This document shows, one piece after another, positions 14,762 through 16,804 of a stretch of DNA of 16,804 nucleotides. The position numbers and the translations under genes were made by a program. How positions within the stretch are numbered: the stretch's first letter is position 1; each line of letters starts with the position of its first letter. The DNA is from Lachnospiraceae bacterium (lineage in GTDB: Bacteria > Bacillota > Clostridia > Lachnospirales > Lachnospiraceae), in the NCBI GenBank assembly GCA_003489085.1, contig DNJM01000083.1, positions 417-17,220 on the forward strand. The letters run 5' to 3'. Under the pieces are notes generated by a model. That model searched no databases. It was given only the letters and a program-made list of their open reading frames with translations, and was not told where the DNA came from.

Positions 14762-14813
14762 AATCTCATTTTAACAGGTTTGACTGGGCATGAGTAAGGA
14801 GGAAGTTATTACT

Positions 14814-15296
14814 ATGGAAGAAAAAAAGACGCTGCTGACTTATACCGGTTTAAAAAAACTGGAAGAAGAATTAGAAAACCTTAAGGTTGTAAAGCGAAAA
14901 GAGGTTGCAGGAAAGATCAGAGAGGCAAGGGAACAGGGTGACCTGTCCGAGAATGCGGAATACGATGCAGCCAAGGATGAGCAGAGAGATATTGAGGCTC
15001 GTATAGAAGAACTTGAGAAGATCTTAAAGAACGTAGAAGTAGTGGTAGAGGATGAAGTGGATTCTGAAAAGATTAATATCGGATGTACCGTAACCGTATA
15101 CGACTGCGAGTTCGAGGAAGAGCTGGAGTTTAAGATTGTAGGATCTACAGAGGCGAACAGCCTGCAGGGCAAGATCTCTAATGAATCTCCGGTTGGAAAG
15201 GCACTGCTTGGCCGCAGTGCAGGGGAAACTGTCTCTGTGGAAACGCAGGCAGGCATCATGGAATATAAGATTTTAAAGATTGAAAGAACTGTTTAA
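14814..15296 (+). CDS. greA: Transcription elongation factor GreA
   Basis: GreA enters the secondary channel of RNA polymerase and stimulates cleavage of backtracked transcripts. From ATG 14814 the protein is 160 residues, the family norm. An N-terminal antiparallel coiled coil (about 10-75) carries the functional tip GDLSENAEYDAAKDEQ with acidic residues Asp43 and Glu46, equivalent to the conserved pair that coordinates Mg2+ at the polymerase active site. The C-terminal FKBP-like domain (about 80-160) has VTVYDCEFEEELEFKIVGSTEA and SPVGKALLGRSAGE. The frame can be read from ATG 14790, but the good ribosome site AAGGAGG (14796-14802) lies after that codon and 11 nt before ATG 14814, so the shorter protein is correct. 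lysS follows after 24 nt under the same strong promoter. Confidence 0.97.
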   Translation: MEEKKTLLTYTGLKKLEEELENLKVVKRKEVAGKIREAREQGDLSENAEYDAAKDEQRDIEARIEELEKILKNVEVVVEDEVDSEKINIGCTVTVYDCEFEEELEFKIVGSTEANSLQGKISNESPVGKALLGRSAGETVSVETQAGIMEYKILKIERTV

Positions 15297-15320
15297 TGAT
15301 AAAATGAAGGAGTGAAAAAC

Positions 15321-16804
15321 GTGGGTGAACAGAAGAACGTACAGGAACCGGATCTGAATCAGTTAAGGAAAGTACGCCGCGAGAAGCTTGCAGATTTACA
15401 GGCAAATGGTAAGGATCCGTTTGTGATTACAAAATATGAACAGACACATCACAGCCAGGAGATCAAAGAGCATTTTGATGAACTGGAGGGTAAGATGGTT
15501 TCCATTGCAGGACGTATGATGTCCAAGCGTCTGATGGGAAAAGCATCCTTCTGTAATGTTCAGGATCTGCAAGGAAATATCCAGTCCTATGTGGCAAGAG
15601 ATAATGTAGGAGAAGAAGTCTATAAGGATTTCAAAAAATTTGACGTAGGTGATCTCATTGGAGTGGAAGGAGAAGTTTTCAAGACAAAGACAGGGGAAAT
15701 TTCTATTCATGCTTCTAAAGTGACGCTTCTGTCCAAGAGCCTTCAGATTCTGCCGGAAAAGTTCCATGGTCTGACTAATACGGATTTGCGTTATCGTCAG
15801 AGATACGTTGACCTGATTATGAACCCGGAGGTAAAGGAGACTTTCATCAAGCGCTCCAGGATTATCAGTGCGATTCGCAGTTATCTGAACGGACAGGGCT
15901 TTATGGAAGTAGAGACTCCGATGCTGGTGGCAAATGCAGGCGGTGCTTCTGCAAGACCATTTGAAACACATTTTAATGCACTGGACGAAGATCTGAAGCT
16001 GCGTATTTCACTGGAATTATATCTGAAAAGGCTGATTGTCGGCGGCATGGAAAGAGTATATGAGATTGGCCGTGTATTCCGTAATGAGGGTCTGGATACC
16101 AGACACAATCCGGAATTCACTCTGATGGAACTGTATCAGGCATACACAGATTACCACGGTATGATGGATCTGACAGAGAATCTGTATCGTACGGTTGCAC
16201 AGGAAGTACTTGGTACAACAACCATCGTATATAATGATATCGAAATGGATCTTGGAAAGCCATTTGAAAGAATCACTATGGTAGATGCTGTAAAGAAATA
16301 TGCCGGGGTAGACTGGAATGAAGTGCACACACTGGAGGAGGCCAGAGCCCTTGCGGATGAGCATCATGTGGCATATGAGGAAAGACATCAGAAGGGAGAT
16401 ATTTTAAGCCTGTTCTTCGAAGAATTCGCGGAAGAACATCTGATTCAGCCGACCTTTGTTATGGATCATCCGATTGAGATTTCTCCGCTTACCAAAAAGA
16501 AACCGGAGAATCCGGAATACGTTGAGCGTTTCGAGTTCTTCATGAATGGCTGGGAGATGGCAAATGCTTATTCTGAGCTCAATGATCCGATTGATCAGAG
16601 AGAGCGTTTCAAGGCACAGGAAGCACTGCTGGCACAGGGAGATGAAGAGGCCAACACAACGGATGAAGACTTTATGAACGCATTGGAAATCGGTATGCCT
16701 CCGACAGGTGGTATCGGATTCGGAATCGACAGAATGTGTATGCTGCTGACAAACTCAGCGGCGATCCGTGATGTGCTGCTGTTCCCGACAATGAAGACCA
16801 TCGG
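15321..16804 (+). CDS. lysS: Lysyl-tRNA synthetase, class II (3' end outside window)
   Basis: Charges tRNA-Lys with lysine in the cytoplasm. The frame is open from GTG 15321 to the window end: 494 codons plus two bases, with no stop seen. AAGGAG (15307-15312) lies 8 nt before the GTG, giving MGEQKNVQEPDLNQ. An OB-fold anticodon-binding domain spans about 55-145. The class II catalytic domain follows: TDLRYRQRYVDL (154-165), motif 1 around 175-205 with the GGASARPFETHFNAL substrate region, motif 2 FRNEG ... RHNPEFT (253-268), and motif 3 GGIGFGIDRM (463-472) with NSAAIRDVLLFPTMK at the edge. The core catalytic domain is thus complete; only the last residues, and any C-terminal extension, are missing. 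It is cotranscribed with greA. Confidence 0.97.
   Translation, partial: MGEQKNVQEPDLNQLRKVRREKLADLQANGKDPFVITKYEQTHHSQEIKEHFDELEGKMVSIAGRMMSKRLMGKASFCNVQDLQGNIQSYVARDNVGEEVYKDFKKFDVGDLIGVEGEVFKTKTGEISIHASKVTLLSKSLQILPEKFHGLTNTDLRYRQRYVDLIMNPEVKETFIKRSRIISAIRSYLNGQGFMEVETPMLVANAGGASARPFETHFNALDEDLKLRISLELYLKRLIVGGMERVYEIGRVFRNEGLDTRHNPEFTLMELYQAYTDYHGMMDLTENLYRTVAQEVLGTTTIVYNDIEMDLGKPFERITMVDAVKKYAGVDWNEVHTLEEARALADEHHVAYEERHQKGDILSLFFEEFAEEHLIQPTFVMDHPIEISPLTKKKPENPEYVERFEFFMNGWEMANAYSELNDPIDQRERFKAQEALLAQGDEEANTTDEDFMNALEIGMPPTGGIGFGIDRMCMLLTNSAAIRDVLLFPTMKTI

Noticed and set aside
14719..14793. 24-codon leader peptide upstream of greA
   Set aside because: The frame is intact but has no Shine-Dalgarno, and it lies within nested hairpins that better explain the conserved look of the sequence. 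Mentioned only as a possibility under the leader finding.
14790..14813. greA start at ATG 14790
   Set aside because: The strong ribosome site AAGGAGG at 14796-14802 is downstream of this codon, and the protein from ATG 14814 has the normal GreA N-terminus.

Overview
The window is chromosomal housekeeping DNA from a low-to-mid GC Gram-positive anaerobe, most likely a gut Clostridia member of the Lachnospiraceae (Dorea, Blautia or Mediterraneibacter-like). This rests on the protein flavour (MurZ-type MurA, clostridial MetK), strong AGGAGG ribosome sites, a SAM-I riboswitch and the gene order birA - small acidic protein - dusB - greA - lysS. No mobile element, CRISPR array, tRNA or rRNA was seen.

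Layout. 1-2.9 kb: murA (peptidoglycan precursor), a terminator, then a promoter, SAM-I riboswitch and attenuator leading into metK. 2.9-3.4 kb: a convergent gamma-glutamylcyclotransferase-like gene, separated from metK by a shared bidirectional terminator. 3.4-5.8 kb: a divergent promoter region, then a two-component system (membrane histidine kinase with a probable TTG start, overlapping an OmpR-type regulator). 5.8-6.5 kb: a convergent PAP2/Aur1-like membrane protein whose stop codon lies in the same small palindrome as the regulator's stop. 6.6-8.7 kb: a TrmH-family RNA methyltransferase and an exported SH3 plus SleB-type cell-wall hydrolase. 8.8-10.2 kb: an NfeD-SPFH (stomatin-like) membrane pair. 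10.3-14.6 kb: a probable operon of a patatin-ornithine carbamoyltransferase fusion, birA, an uncharacterised small protein and dusB. 14.6-16.8 kb: a near-consensus promoter, a structured leader, greA, and lysS running off the window.

The standout is the single 696-codon frame at 10322-12412. It joins a complete patatin-like lipid acyl hydrolase domain to a complete ornithine carbamoyltransferase. An internal Shine-Dalgarno-like site and an in-frame GTG lie exactly where a free-standing OTC would begin, so the locus may make a fusion, a separate OTC, or both. Other points worth a look are the layered hairpins in the greA leader, the twin-stop palindrome at the regulator/PAP2 junction, inverted repeats between the divergent genes near 3.5 kb, and the five 11-residue repeats in the SPFH protein.

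Functions are assigned from motifs read in the translations, without database searches. Promoters and terminators are sequence predictions.
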